This document shows positions 8,958 to 16,890 of a stretch of DNA of 64,000 bases, piece by piece. The stretch spans positions 27,565 through 91,564 of the forward strand of contig JAIPJS010000015.1 of assembly GCA_021734025.1 (NCBI GenBank), given 5' to 3'. The position numbers and the translations under genes were made by a program. This DNA is from Candidatus Neomarinimicrobiota bacterium. GTDB lineage: Bacteria > Fidelibacterota > JAANXI01. The first letter of the stretch is position 1. Each line of letters begins with the position of its first letter. The notes below the pieces were generated by a model. That model was not told the DNA's origin, searched no databases, and saw only the letters and a list, made by a program, of their open reading frames with translations.

Positions 8958-9857
8958 TTATCGCAGACGCGTGGCGATATTACGCCTCCTTCTGAATGCA
9001 ATCCCCTCCCCGGTATATAACCCCAACGCAATCCAGATAAGGATGAATCCGACGAGTCGCTCCCCGGTAAACGGTTCCCGATAAATAAAGACACCGAGCA
9101 AAAACTGTAGTGTTGGTGCGATATACTGGAGAATCCCGATACTTGCCAACGGGATACGCTTGGCTCCGTAAGCAAAGAGAAGCAATGGGGTTGCTGTCGC
9201 CGCTCCAGTGAGGATTAAAAAGACATTTTCCCACAATTTCACTTGCCCCAGACTTCCATTTCCCTGAGAGTGAAGAATTGTCAAGAATATCAGTGCAGGC
9301 AGGAAGAGTACCATCATCTCCAGTGTGAGTCCTCGCAATGAGCCTAGAGATGCGGTTTTTCGGAGCAGCCCATAGATCCCAAAAGTCAGTGCCAGTGTCA
9401 ACGCAATCCATGGGATGCGGCCGTAATTCCAGGTGAGATACATGACCCCTATCAGCGCTAATCCCACCGCAATCCATTGAAGACGTCTGAGGCGCTCCCG
9501 GAGGAATATTACCCCGAGTACAACGCTGAATAACGGGTTAATAAAATATCCAAGGCTGGCTTCGACAATGTGATCCGAGTTCATTGCATAGATGTATGTA
9601 TACCAGTTTAATCCGAGGATCACGGCGCTGGCAAGAAACGGGAGATATGTGGCTGGCGAACTCCGAAGTTTGAGTATCCAGGACCATTGCGTTGTAATCG
9701 TTAGCAGGATGAGTGTAAAAGCCAGCGACCAGACAATACGATGCGCTAAGATTTCTATCGCAGGGATAGTATCAATAAATTTCCAGAAAATGGGGAGCAG
9801 TCCCCATAGTGCATAGGCGCCAACTGCCGCAATCCTTCCGGAATTCCCTTCCGTCAT
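8958..9857 (-). CDS. rarD: RarD-type EamA family permease
   Basis: This 299-residue inner-membrane protein of the drug/metabolite transporter superfamily has about ten hydrophobic segments arranged as two EamA repeats. The N-terminus (GAYALWGLLPIFWKF) and the segment LNWYTYIYAMNSDHIVEASLGYFINPL are diagnostic of RarD. The substrate of RarD proteins is not established; chloramphenicol-sensitivity phenotypes gave the name. GCAGGAA stands before the ATG. It is convergent with the HNH gene, and the gap between the two stop codons is about 50 bases. A second EamA gene in this window (31.9-32.8 kb) is a pseudogene of a different subfamily. Confidence 0.92.
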   Translation of the reverse strand: MTEGNSGRIAAVGAYALWGLLPIFWKFIDTIPAIEILAHRIVWSLAFTLILLTITTQWSWILKLRSSPATYLPFLASAVILGLNWYTYIYAMNSDHIVEASLGYFINPLFSVVLGVIFLRERLRRLQWIAVGLALIGVMYLTWNYGRIPWIALTLALTFGIYGLLRKTASLGSLRGLTLEMMVLFLPALIFLTILHSQGNGSLGQVKLWENVFLILTGAATATPLLLFAYGAKRIPLASIGILQYIAPTLQFLLGVFIYREPFTGERLVGFILIWIALGLYTGEGIAFRRRRNIATRLR

Positions 9858-10033
9858 GTCGTTCCTGCCGTATGAAATGTTATCGATTCAGGAACGGAGA
9901 ATACGCAAATTACGAACGAAACTAAAGCGGATTATCCAGGATGTTTTTGCAGGCAACAGGGAAACCTGCATGGTTATAGTATACGGTGAACACAGGTAGT
10001 TCCCAGTAGCAAAACTTTGCTTGTACTTATGAA

Positions 10034-10423
10034 CTATTTTGAATTTTTCGTATTCAGAGGCAAAAATCGTTGGACAACTTCACTGAGTTGCTCTACAAAC
10101 ACTGGCTTGGTCATGATAACGTCTACATCCACAGAAAACTGAAGTTTTTTCTGTGGATTTTTGACATACCCTGAAATCAGCACCACCGGCAAATCCTCGT
10201 TAATGACACGCATTTTTCGCGTCAACATGATGCCATCTATACCGGGTAAATTGTAATCAATCAAAGCCAGTTTATACTTGTCGGGATCAGCAGAAAACGC
10301 TTCGAACGCATCTTCTCCGGTTTCGAAGGTGTCGACTGCGTATCCGTTTTTTTCCAGGTGTTCAGAAAAGATCGAACGGACCTCTGCCTCGTCATCCACC
10401 AATAGAATCTGTGGTTTTACCAT
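10034..10423 (-). CDS. Stand-alone response regulator receiver domain
   Basis: This 129-residue CheY-like protein consists of one receiver domain only. The acidic pair is D10-D11, the phospho-acceptor is D56 in LIDYNLPG, the conserved serine is S84 in VVLISGY, and the lysine is K106 in MTKPVF. No DNA-binding or enzymatic output domain is present, so it works through protein contacts or as part of a phosphorelay. No histidine kinase is encoded next to it; the kinase-less PAS protein at 3.4 kb is the only other signalling gene here. GGGGGAG is about six bases upstream of the ATG. About 280 bases up to the next gene show no further coding sequence. Confidence 0.92.
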   Translation of the reverse strand: MVKPQILLVDDEAEVRSIFSEHLEKNGYAVDTFETGEDAFEAFSADPDKYKLALIDYNLPGIDGIMLTRKMRVINEDLPVVLISGYVKNPQKKLQFSVDVDVIMTKPVFVEQLSEVVQRFLPLNTKNSK

Positions 10424-10703
10424 TCAAACTCCCCCACCATCTTCTCTATACCAGCTGTCGGTGTGAAATATGTTCAACAAAATAATTCACAATGTCCGTG
10501 TATGAATTGCGTAAATTACATCTCCCCATTTCTCCAGAACCTCCCAAAAGCCAAACAGAGGTAGATATTCCGGACTCCACCTCATTGTTTCGACAGACCT
10601 TATATTTAATATTTTGTAGCGGAAATTGCTATGAGTTTTGTCACAAATACTGCTATAGGTACTTTTTTTGATATTCAGGGATTACTGGCAATTATCTATG
10701 CTG

Positions 10704-11564
10704 TTACAGTTTAATCTCCAGGTTGTTCTCCCCCGGCTTAATCTCAACCATCTTTCGCAGGGTTAAATATCCGTTTTTCTTCGCAATTATGGTATGGGTG
10801 CCGGTCGGGACATTCTCAAACCGGAAATACCCGCTAAATGTTGTTGAGTCTTCGAACCCGCTGAGCGCCACCTGAACATTCTTCAGCGGATTATCGGTAT
10901 CCCGGTCTGTGATAATTCCTGATACGTTCCCGGGAATTTTATCCAGTGCCACATTCATGGTATTTACACCAGGGGTACATTCGATCGAGGTAGTAAAAAC
11001 CTTGTAGCCTGATTTATTGACACTTAACAATCTGGGAGTATTAACCGGGAGATTTTCAAAGCGGAAGTAGCCGTTTTCTCTCGTCCGGGAATGCTCAGTG
11101 TCCAGAGAAACCATGGCCCCTTCAACCATCTGGTGAGAGGCTCCATCGGTGATGAACCCCATTAACGCCGCTTTTGCCTGACGCATCCGTATTACCTTGG
11201 ACAGTGAGCTTGTCGCTTTGCCATCGCTTACGATACACGAGACCGAAATATATCCGGAATCGGTCGGTGCGGTCTCATAATTAATCGGATTGCCGGTTCC
11301 ATCCCTGGCCAGCTTTCCACTGGTCACTTTCCAGTTATACGTTAGCGGATCTCCGTTCTCATCCACAGCAATAGCGTTGAGCACTACCGTTTCACCCGTC
11401 ACCGGATCTGCCGGATTAACCAATACATCACTAATAACAGGCCGCTGATTTTCTCCGACGGTAAACCCGGAATTTCGCTGACACCCCGCCATCGCAATAA
11501 TAATGAAAATCGGAATTAATAATTGTAGGTGCGCCTGCAAAAGATCTATCGTACGGACTATCAA
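10704..11564 (-). CDS. Lipoprotein with PKD-like and two carboxypeptidase-regulatory-like domains
   Basis: The 286-residue predicted lipoprotein has a signal sequence ending in the lipobox MAGC at about residue 28, so the mature protein is lipid-anchored. It then has a PKD/cadherin-like domain (about 40-125, with VDENGDPLTYNWKVTSG). Two carboxypeptidase-regulatory-like beta sandwiches follow (about 130-205 and 208-286), each with the signature GYFRFENLPVNTP or GYFRFENVPTGTH. These folds are usually structural and bind carbohydrate or protein partners. Translation starts at TTG (11562-11564), preceded by GAGGGAG at good spacing. No catalytic residues are recognised. It lies downstream of two other lipoprotein genes on the same strand but is separated from them by about 260 bases containing an inverted repeat. 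Confidence 0.8.
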   Translation of the reverse strand: MIVRTIDLLQAHLQLLIPIFIIIAMAGCQRNSGFTVGENQRPVISDVLVNPADPVTGETVVLNAIAVDENGDPLTYNWKVTSGKLARDGTGNPINYETAPTDSGYISVSCIVSDGKATSSLSKVIRMRQAKAALMGFITDGASHQMVEGAMVSLDTEHSRTRENGYFRFENLPVNTPRLLSVNKSGYKVFTTSIECTPGVNTMNVALDKIPGNVSGIITDRDTDNPLKNVQVALSGFEDSTTFSGYFRFENVPTGTHTIIAKKNGYLTLRKMVEIKPGENNLEIKL

Positions 11565-11750
11565 TGGTATACTCCCTCACAAAAATTAACCCAGCCATCC
11601 ATCACTTTACTGACAGGTCGTATTCCCTCGATCCTGGTTTATATACACGGTAATACTGTTCTGTCTCTGTCAGTTGGGGAATAAATTCGGGATAATGCCC
11701 TGTCAGGGCAAGAGATAATTTCTATTCAAAGGGTTGAGGGGGAGCAATAA

Positions 11751-11811
11751 ATATCCATATTAAGAGACCTTCCACCTAAGTCGGACCTCGTTTTGGGAGG
11801 AATATGGATAT
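11751..11811. terminator. Perfect 11-base inverted repeat downstream of the lipoprotein gene
   Basis: ATATCCATATT (11751-11761) is an exact inverted match to AATATGGATAT (11801-11811), with 39 bases between. The structure lies 18 bases beyond the stop codon of the minus-strand lipoprotein at 11829-12539. It may be a terminator stem or a small palindromic insertion. There is no U tract on the minus strand, which weakens the terminator reading. Confidence 0.4.
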
Positions 11812-11828
11812 CATACTTATGAAACGAC

Positions 11829-12539
11829 CTAAAAGATGCTTGCAGTCCTCTGTGTGGGTTCATCGATATTAAACCCAGTCACTTCAAACCACAACGTATA
11901 CCGGAGTTCTGATTTCCCTATCCGGACCGGAAGTACCAGACCAATCTTTTTTTCGATGTTCTTGCCGGCCGACTCTTTCAGGTAATCCGGAAATTTGTCA
12001 CCATTCATCGCGGAATCCGCTGTATCTTTTACCGCGCCAAACTGCGGGCCGATCAAGGCAATCGACTCGTCTGATCGCCCGGCCGGGAACGAAACTTCCA
12101 TACTGTCTGCTTTGGGCCGATACGGAGTGAGTTTCCCGGAAATCTCATGATTTGTGGAACTGAATTGCTGTGCCGCGAGCAACAGGCGTGGTTCACGCTG
12201 GTACTGCGCAATAAATATCCGCCCCCTGGGATTAATAAACTGCACCTGCTCCCAGCGAATTGAAAACGCCGAGTCCCTCTTTGTACCGGCAGAAAACCGG
12301 AGTACCTCGGACTCAGGGATTACTGTGAGCGAGAGGTAATCGTCACTAAAGTGGTACTGGTTTTGACCAATCTGCTGAACTGAGCCGATACGGGTTTCCA
12401 GGTCTTCCTTATTTATTTGGCGATCTGCGATCCGTAAGTGCAGATCATACTGCACTTCGTACACATAATAAGAACGGGATCCTGCGCATCCCACCAGCAA
12501 TACGAGGCAAATGACAGCTAAAATTTTCTGGCCTCTCAT
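11829..12539 (-). CDS. Lipoprotein of unknown function
   Basis: The 236-residue protein starts with a short signal sequence and lipobox LVGC (cysteine at about residue 18), so it should be a membrane-anchored lipoprotein. The mature part is a mixed alpha/beta sequence with no recognised domain or catalytic motif. A stretch such as LRFSAGTKRDSAFSIRWEQVQFINPRGRIFIA suggests a beta-sandwich. The start ATG is preceded by AAGGCGGGAAA. It begins 60 bases after the stop codon of the larger acidic lipoprotein gene on the same strand, so the two are probably cotranscribed. No family is recognised. Confidence 0.75.
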   Translation of the reverse strand: MRGQKILAVICLVLLVGCAGSRSYYVYEVQYDLHLRIADRQINKEDLETRIGSVQQIGQNQYHFSDDYLSLTVIPESEVLRFSAGTKRDSAFSIRWEQVQFINPRGRIFIAQYQREPRLLLAAQQFSSTNHEISGKLTPYRPKADSMEVSFPAGRSDESIALIGPQFGAVKDTADSAMNGDKFPDYLKESAGKNIEKKIGLVLPVRIGKSELRYTLWFEVTGFNIDEPTQRTASIF

Positions 12540-12599
12540 GTATTTCCCGCCTTCCGGGATGCACAGGTTCGATGAATTACCCCGTTCTTCTCTCCAAGG

Positions 12600-13916
12600 T
12601 TAGTCGTTTTCTATTTCGATTTTAATCCAGGCATCTTCACGGTCGGCTGCTTCAACCTCATTTTTTACCGCTTCCGTAATTGCCGTCCATAAGGCCTCTT
12701 GCTCAGCAGTGAGGTTCCCCTCAGTCTCATTTTTGACTGAGATTTCTCCGTCGGATTTTTCCGCCTTGAATTCCAATTCAAGTTCTTCGTCGGTTACCGA
12801 TGTATCGAGTGCTGAGGTGAGTTCATCTAAATCGGAGTGGACTGAATCGGATAAGGCGATATTTCCTTCGACCTTCAGTTCCAGCCGATCTTCCTCTTCA
12901 TCATCCTCTTCATCATCGTCGTCGTCGTGGTCACCCCATCCGCGACCCCAGCCCCAACCGTCGTCTTCACGGTGAATTGCTTCTTCTACCTGAGCGCTGG
13001 TTAGCATACTATGGGCAACGGCTGCGGCGACCAGGTCACTGCGGGTTGTGGAGTCTGTATCAAATTTCATTTTGGCCTTCACCCATGAATACACCGTATC
13101 ACTGGTATCAATGGAGAACTGTTTGACCATGATTTTCAGTTTACTTCCGGTGTGGTCAAAGTGTTCCTCTTCATCCTCTTCCGTCTCTATCTCGAGAATG
13201 GAGTCAACCCGGGCTTCGTCCAGCCGAAAAGCTGCAATAATAGAATCCACCAACGCTGAATCGCTGGTCGTTTCAGTCAGAAACCGTTTTTTGATCATGA
13301 CACGGGATGTACTGTCGGCGACTTCTGCCTTTACTTTGGTTGAATAGAAAAAATGTTCAACAAAATGTTGAACCCATTGCTCAATTCTCCTGTGGTTATT
13401 CATAACCTGGTGGGCATTGCTGGCAGAAATCATGGAACGGATATCCGCCATGTCAGCCTGTTCACCCATTCCCCGCTTGTGCAGCCGGATAAAGATATCC
13501 GTCTCAACCGTGGTTTCGGCGTTGATGTCCGTATGCATTGTGCCGGAACTATTTCCGGATCCTGGTTCCATTGTGGTTTGCCAGGAAGTGTTACCATCAT
13601 TGGCAACAAGAATGACAGGGCGATCAGCGGGTACGTCCGTTTCTATGGAAAAACGTCCCTCGCTATCCGTAGTAGTAATGCCCTGGTTCACAATGTTGAC
13701 CGTACCGTCTTTTTCGAGTTTTGCGAGAGACACGGCGGCATTATCCACGCCTTCTTCACCGTCAGTTGCAGAGACTTGTCCCTCAATAGTCATATGTTGA
13801 GTATTTGGTGACGAGACCGGATCCTGGGCACAACCACTCAGGACAAGTACCAGTGATAGTAGTGCCACTGGAAGAAACTTTGTCCACCCGGCATCCAGAA
13901 TAATTTTGTGTCGCAT
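12600..13916 (-). CDS. Acidic lipoprotein with carboxypeptidase-regulatory-like N-terminal domain
   Basis: The chosen ATG is at 13914-13916, preceded by AAGGAGG at 13922-13928; an earlier in-frame ATG (13961) lacks such a site. This gives 438 residues. A signal sequence ends in the lipobox LSGC (cysteine about residue 29). Residues about 40-135 form a carboxypeptidase-regulatory-like beta sandwich (VSATDGEEGVDNAAVSLAKLE, then DSEGRFSI). The rest is mostly helical and strongly acidic, including a glycine/tryptophan stretch (GWGWGRGWGD) followed by a run of aspartate and glutamate (about residues 340-360). No catalytic motif is seen. Metal or cation binding through the acidic run is a guess from composition. 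The gene probably heads a two-gene unit with the lipoprotein at 11829-12539. Confidence 0.75.
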   Translation of the reverse strand: MRHKIILDAGWTKFLPVALLSLVLVLSGCAQDPVSSPNTQHMTIEGQVSATDGEEGVDNAAVSLAKLEKDGTVNIVNQGITTTDSEGRFSIETDVPADRPVILVANDGNTSWQTTMEPGSGNSSGTMHTDINAETTVETDIFIRLHKRGMGEQADMADIRSMISASNAHQVMNNHRRIEQWVQHFVEHFFYSTKVKAEVADSTSRVMIKKRFLTETTSDSALVDSIIAAFRLDEARVDSILEIETEEDEEEHFDHTGSKLKIMVKQFSIDTSDTVYSWVKAKMKFDTDSTTRSDLVAAAVAHSMLTSAQVEEAIHREDDGWGWGRGWGDHDDDDDEEDDEEEDRLELKVEGNIALSDSVHSDLDELTSALDTSVTDEELELEFKAEKSDGEISVKNETEGNLTAEQEALWTAITEAVKNEVEAADREDAWIKIEIEND

Positions 13917-14128
13917 GAATAATCCTCCTTTTTTGTCGTATTTCCGTTCCATTAGCATCACTGTATAATAGATTCAATAATTATTCCAACCAAATTTTAA
14001 GCAATTTAAATAGTTGTAATAACAGTAAATTACATGAATTTTAAAATTTAGAGAAAACCGGCGATTTGTGTACGGTTTGATACGATACCGTGTCCGCTTT
14101 TACACAGTACGGATCATACCAAAGTGCA

Positions 14129-14148
14129 CCTGGGGATAATGCCCCAGG
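14129..14148. repeat. Perfect 7-bp hairpin
   Basis: CCTGGGG (14129-14135) pairs with CCCCAGG (14142-14148) around a six-base loop. It resembles extragenic palindromes rather than a terminator, because no T tract follows. Confidence 0.5.
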
Positions 14149-14254
14149 AGAAAACCAATTATTTAGCACCCTTTTCACGAATGACCGGTCGGATGACACC
14201 GGTATTCGCACAATCAAATCAACGTGCAGGTAATATGTGAGTATAGTCAGAGAA

Positions 14255-14314
14255 AGGGCTGAAGCCCTGAAACGTTTGGTGAGGGCTTAGTTTCCCCCGC
14301 CATAAGTGGCGGGG
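14255..14314. repeat. REP-like double hairpin
   Basis: AGGGCT/AGCCCT (14255-14268, two-base loop) is followed 27 bases later by CCCCGCCA/TGGCGGGG (14295-14302 with 14307-14314, loop TAAG), a perfect 8-bp stem. This paired arrangement is typical of repetitive extragenic palindromes that occur in many copies per genome. Copy number cannot be judged from this window. Confidence 0.55.
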
Positions 14315-14488
14315 CTATTCAAATATTTCCTATTTTCGCGATATTACTTAAACAAACTCCTGGTTCCTTTTTAGACCAAACTCATATGTTGAAATGATAT
14401 TATTTCACCGTTTTTTAAATTGTCCTGAAATGCTAACTTCTCCAGGAGATAAAATTCGGGGCAAAATTAGTAAAGGTAAAACGGATAC

Positions 14489-14800
14489 ATGTTCAAACAC
14501 ATTAAGGATGACTGGAAAAAACTCCGGCAAAGTGAGCCTGGGCACCGATTTCAGGACCGGTATGAGCGGCGCCACTCCAACGGTTCCAACTGGAAAAAAT
14601 TCTGGGGTCCTGTTATGATCGGAATCGGCTTGCTCGTAGTCGGATTTGGAATCCTGCTATTAGTCATTCCCGGCCCCGGCTGGGTAACGATTACACTTGG
14701 TCTTGCCCTGATTGCCGGCGAGTCACTCATCCTGGCCAAAATCCTGGATGTGCTGGAACTCGTTATCCGCAAACTTCTAGGAAAACAACGGATGGGTTAA
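14489..14800 (+). CDS. PGPGW-family small membrane protein
   Basis: The 103-residue protein has a basic, charged N-terminus (about 40 residues). Two transmembrane helices follow (about 42-60 and 64-82), joined by the motif VIPGPGWVTITLGLALIAGE. The PGPGW turn defines a family of putative transmembrane proteins of unknown function. The short amphipathic C-terminus (VIRKLLGKQ) is common in the family. AAAGG is about 12 bases before the ATG, slightly far. It faces the convergent membrane-protein gene at 15050-15667; the about 250 bases between contain no convincing gene. Confidence 0.85.
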   Translation: MFKHIKDDWKKLRQSEPGHRFQDRYERRHSNGSNWKKFWGPVMIGIGLLVVGFGILLLVIPGPGWVTITLGLALIAGESLILAKILDVLELVIRKLLGKQRMG

Positions 14801-15049
14801 GTTTCTTTTTACATAAGGCTTTCTATTGTGGAAAATATCATAGAATACACGAAAAATGAAGGCCTGGTACTCTGGGCTAGCTCGGTGATCGGGCTGCTTG
14901 GGATTAACTGCGTATTCAAGTAGTAGGTATTCGAAGTCTTCTTAGTTAGATACAATACCTCCTCAAATTCTCTGAGAATTCCCTTCAGTTTCCCGAAGGT
15001 CACTTAAAATGATGCGGATTGGGCCATCAGACTTGCTCCGGATTCGGTT

Positions 15050-15667
15050 TCATGGAAGGGGCGCATTTCCGGCAGCCAACTCGGCAAGAAATCCCTCTTG
15101 CAGGCACAGAATCCCGGTAATCAGGGTAAAGATATAGTAAACGAACGGCGGCATATCCCTGAACACGATGGACAGAATAATTAGAACAACAGCACCGATG
15201 ATGTGTGTCCAGCCAAGCCACCCGGGAAAGGGTGTCGACAGCATGCCGATACCCAGGGAACCGAGTCCAACTAACATCAGCAGCGTGAAACTGACAAACA
15301 GCCATCCGGGAAAAATATTCCTGGCGAACCCATCCGGTTCGCTCAAGCGGAGTACCAGGTGCCAGTCCCAGGGAATCACAGCCACCAGAACGAGTACTGC
15401 ACCAGCCATCAGCCACAGGTTACCCACCGCAGCCAATCCTGACTTCGTCACCAGATATACAAGTGACACTGCCGTAAGTGTAGACCCGAGAATAAACAGC
15501 ACATTGTGCACCGTCCAACCCGTGGAAAAATTCCGGACGATGGCCAGCCGGCCTTCCACCGATGGTTCCATATATATTTTTGCCACGTTCGGCATCGCAA
15601 ATGCAGAGATAATAAAAAGCGATGATCCAATAATCAGCAACAGCCCGGCAAGTTTCACCTCGCTCAT
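15050..15667 (-). CDS. Integral membrane protein, six to seven TM helices, function unknown
   Basis: Translation from ATG 15667 is supported by AAGGAGG six bases upstream and gives 205 residues; an earlier in-frame ATG at 15769 would add a basic non-membrane leader. The sequence alternates hydrophobic helices (LAGLLLIIGSSLFIISAFAM, then others near 50, 80, 125, 150 and 175) with short loops. A conserved-looking loop contains IPWDWHLVLRLSEPDGFARN. No transporter or enzyme signature is recognised. It resembles small DUF-type membrane proteins of unknown role and is transcribed toward the PGPGW gene. The start is well supported; the function is not. Confidence 0.7.
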   Translation of the reverse strand: MSEVKLAGLLLIIGSSLFIISAFAMPNVAKIYMEPSVEGRLAIVRNFSTGWTVHNVLFILGSTLTAVSLVYLVTKSGLAAVGNLWLMAGAVLVLVAVIPWDWHLVLRLSEPDGFARNIFPGWLFVSFTLLMLVGLGSLGIGMLSTPFPGWLGWTHIIGAVVLIILSIVFRDMPPFVYYIFTLITGILCLQEGFLAELAAGNAPLP

Positions 15668-16072
15668 GGGACGCCTCCTTTTTTTGGGGGTGTTCTTCTT
15701 TCGAATATCAGGTGATAACCCGAAATGATTTTCGCTAAAACGCGTGCCGTGTTCTGCAATAAACCTCAAACGTGATGAACTTTATCATATTCAAATTTAA
15801 AATAAAATACAAGAATATTTTAATGTACACACTCCATAACAATTCTTTCTAAGAATGGCGACGCATTTTCGATTGAGTAATCAGAGGAGTAGGTAACGTC
15901 ACTGACTGCGAGGAAGCAGTCTATGCATCAGTGTTCGAATGGAGCCCCCCAGACCAGGTCAACATATGAATATCCCGGTAGGGTGAATGCAATGTTCCGG
16001 TTATCCTGTATTTTCTCGGGTACTACCACCTGAAAATTGATATTTACCATGCCAACGAGTGTGACTATTTAT
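15668..16072. other. Intergenic region without a recognisable gene
   Basis: About 400 bases lie between the membrane protein and tetR, both on the minus strand. The part next to the membrane-protein gene is AT-rich and probably carries its promoter. A perfect 6-bp hairpin, GACTGC/GCAGTC, occurs at 15904-15921. No coding potential is seen. Confidence 0.5.
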
Positions 16073-16690
16073 TTAGGTGTCCTCACGAAACAACAGTCGT
16101 AAATAGGAGTGATAGTGCGATAACTGGTTTGCAATAATCTCCGGTTCCTTTAAGGATCCCGATAACACGTACGCCCCTTCAAATATAACCAACAGCATAT
16201 CTGCCAGACTCGTATAGTCTACCTCGATACGCGGGGTGTTTTGTTGATCCACCTCTTTCAATTTCTCCGAAACCCTGTGACGCCAATGCAACATGGAATT
16301 GCGTATAATCTCCATGACCTGGTCATCAAACAGCTCTGACTGGTTCAGGTAGGAGGCAAAAAGGCATCCGGGATACGGTTCATCCAGCGTCTTCATCTCC
16401 TGCTCGAATAACTTGACAAAAATAAGAAGTTGCTGGAGCGGATCATCACTGAGATCTTCCGCCTTGTCGAGAGTTTCTTCAAGGTGTTTGGCGTCCCCTT
16501 CGGCGTAGCGTTGTACAAGGATACGGCCTAACTCGTCTTTGCTGGAGAAATGATGGAAAAAGGCCCCTTTACTCACGCCGGTTTTCTCGATGACCGCATC
16601 GACGGTTGTGCCGGAAAATCCGAGGTCCAGGATCAGGGAATGCGCAACATTCAGAATTTTTTCCCGGGTATTTTTAGGATCTTTACTCAT
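16073..16690 (-). CDS. TetR/AcrR family transcriptional repressor
   Basis: The 205-residue regulator has an N-terminal helix-turn-helix (about residues 8-54, with GFSGTTVDAVIEKTGVSKGAFFHHFSSKDEL in two parts) typical of TetR. The C-terminal ligand-binding domain is helical, with PYPGCLFASY near residue 105, as in TetR proteins that respond to small hydrophobic or electrophilic ligands. It is divergent from the methyltransferase gene with 200 bases between. A palindrome lies directly upstream of its own start and a related one upstream of the methyltransferase. It therefore probably represses both itself and its neighbour. The ligand is unknown. Confidence 0.92.
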   Translation of the reverse strand: MSKDPKNTREKILNVAHSLILDLGFSGTTVDAVIEKTGVSKGAFFHHFSSKDELGRILVQRYAEGDAKHLEETLDKAEDLSDDPLQQLLIFVKLFEQEMKTLDEPYPGCLFASYLNQSELFDDQVMEIIRNSMLHWRHRVSEKLKEVDQQNTPRIEVDYTSLADMLLVIFEGAYVLSGSLKEPEIIANQLSHYHSYLRLLFREDT

Positions 16691-16704
16691 TTAAAAAACC
16701 TCAA

Positions 16705-16722
16705 ACATACTAATTAGTTTGT
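16705..16722. promoter_or_regulatory. Probable TetR operator, tetR-proximal
   Basis: ACATACTAATTAGTTTGT is an 18-bp palindrome with a perfect 10-bp core (ACTAATTAGT). It starts 14 bases upstream of the tetR start codon. Half sites (ACATAC / GTTTGT) match those of the second site at 16845-16866, consistent with one repressor binding both. Confidence 0.7.
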
Positions 16723-16818
16723 TTGTATTTATTTCTTCGGTTGTTGTGTGATTATCACCAATAACGCCTTAGTGGAAAATAATCATAAATTTCTGGAGTA
16801 GACAGAATAAATTCGTTC

Positions 16819-16866
16819 TTGACAATAATGAACTATATTTATTAACATACCGACCAGTTGGTTTGT
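16819..16866 (+). promoter_or_regulatory. Methyltransferase promoter with overlapping TetR operator
   Basis: A consensus -35 box, TTGACA, is at 16819-16824; a plausible -10 (TATTAA, 16840-16845) follows at 15-base spacing. The operator ACATACCGAC-CA-GTTGGTTTGT occupies 16845-16866, an inverted repeat with half sites matching at 8 of 10 positions. It overlaps the end of the -10 box and the likely transcription start, the expected position for repression by TetR. Confidence 0.65.
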
Positions 16867-16890
16867 TAATAAAAAAACAAGGAGTCGGTT

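Larger units (their letters stand above)
13917..14488. other. Intergenic stretch with no gene; several perfect hairpins
   Basis: About 570 bases separate the divergent acidic lipoprotein and PGPGW genes. The part next to the lipoprotein gene is AT-rich and would hold its promoter. No ORF with a plausible start and ribosome binding site was found. Palindromic elements at 14129-14148 and 14255-14314 are listed separately. Confidence 0.6.

Noticed and set aside
12880..12975. Plus-strand Ser-rich open frame
   Set aside because: It is the antisense of the acidic Asp/Glu run in the lipoprotein at 12600-13916. It has no ribosome binding site.
14828..14923. GTG-start fragment encoding a short hydrophobic peptide (VLWASSVIGLLGIN)
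   Set aside because: It is only 31 residues long, ending in tandem stops. It may be the remnant of a membrane protein that sometimes accompanies PGPGW proteins, but it is too short to support.
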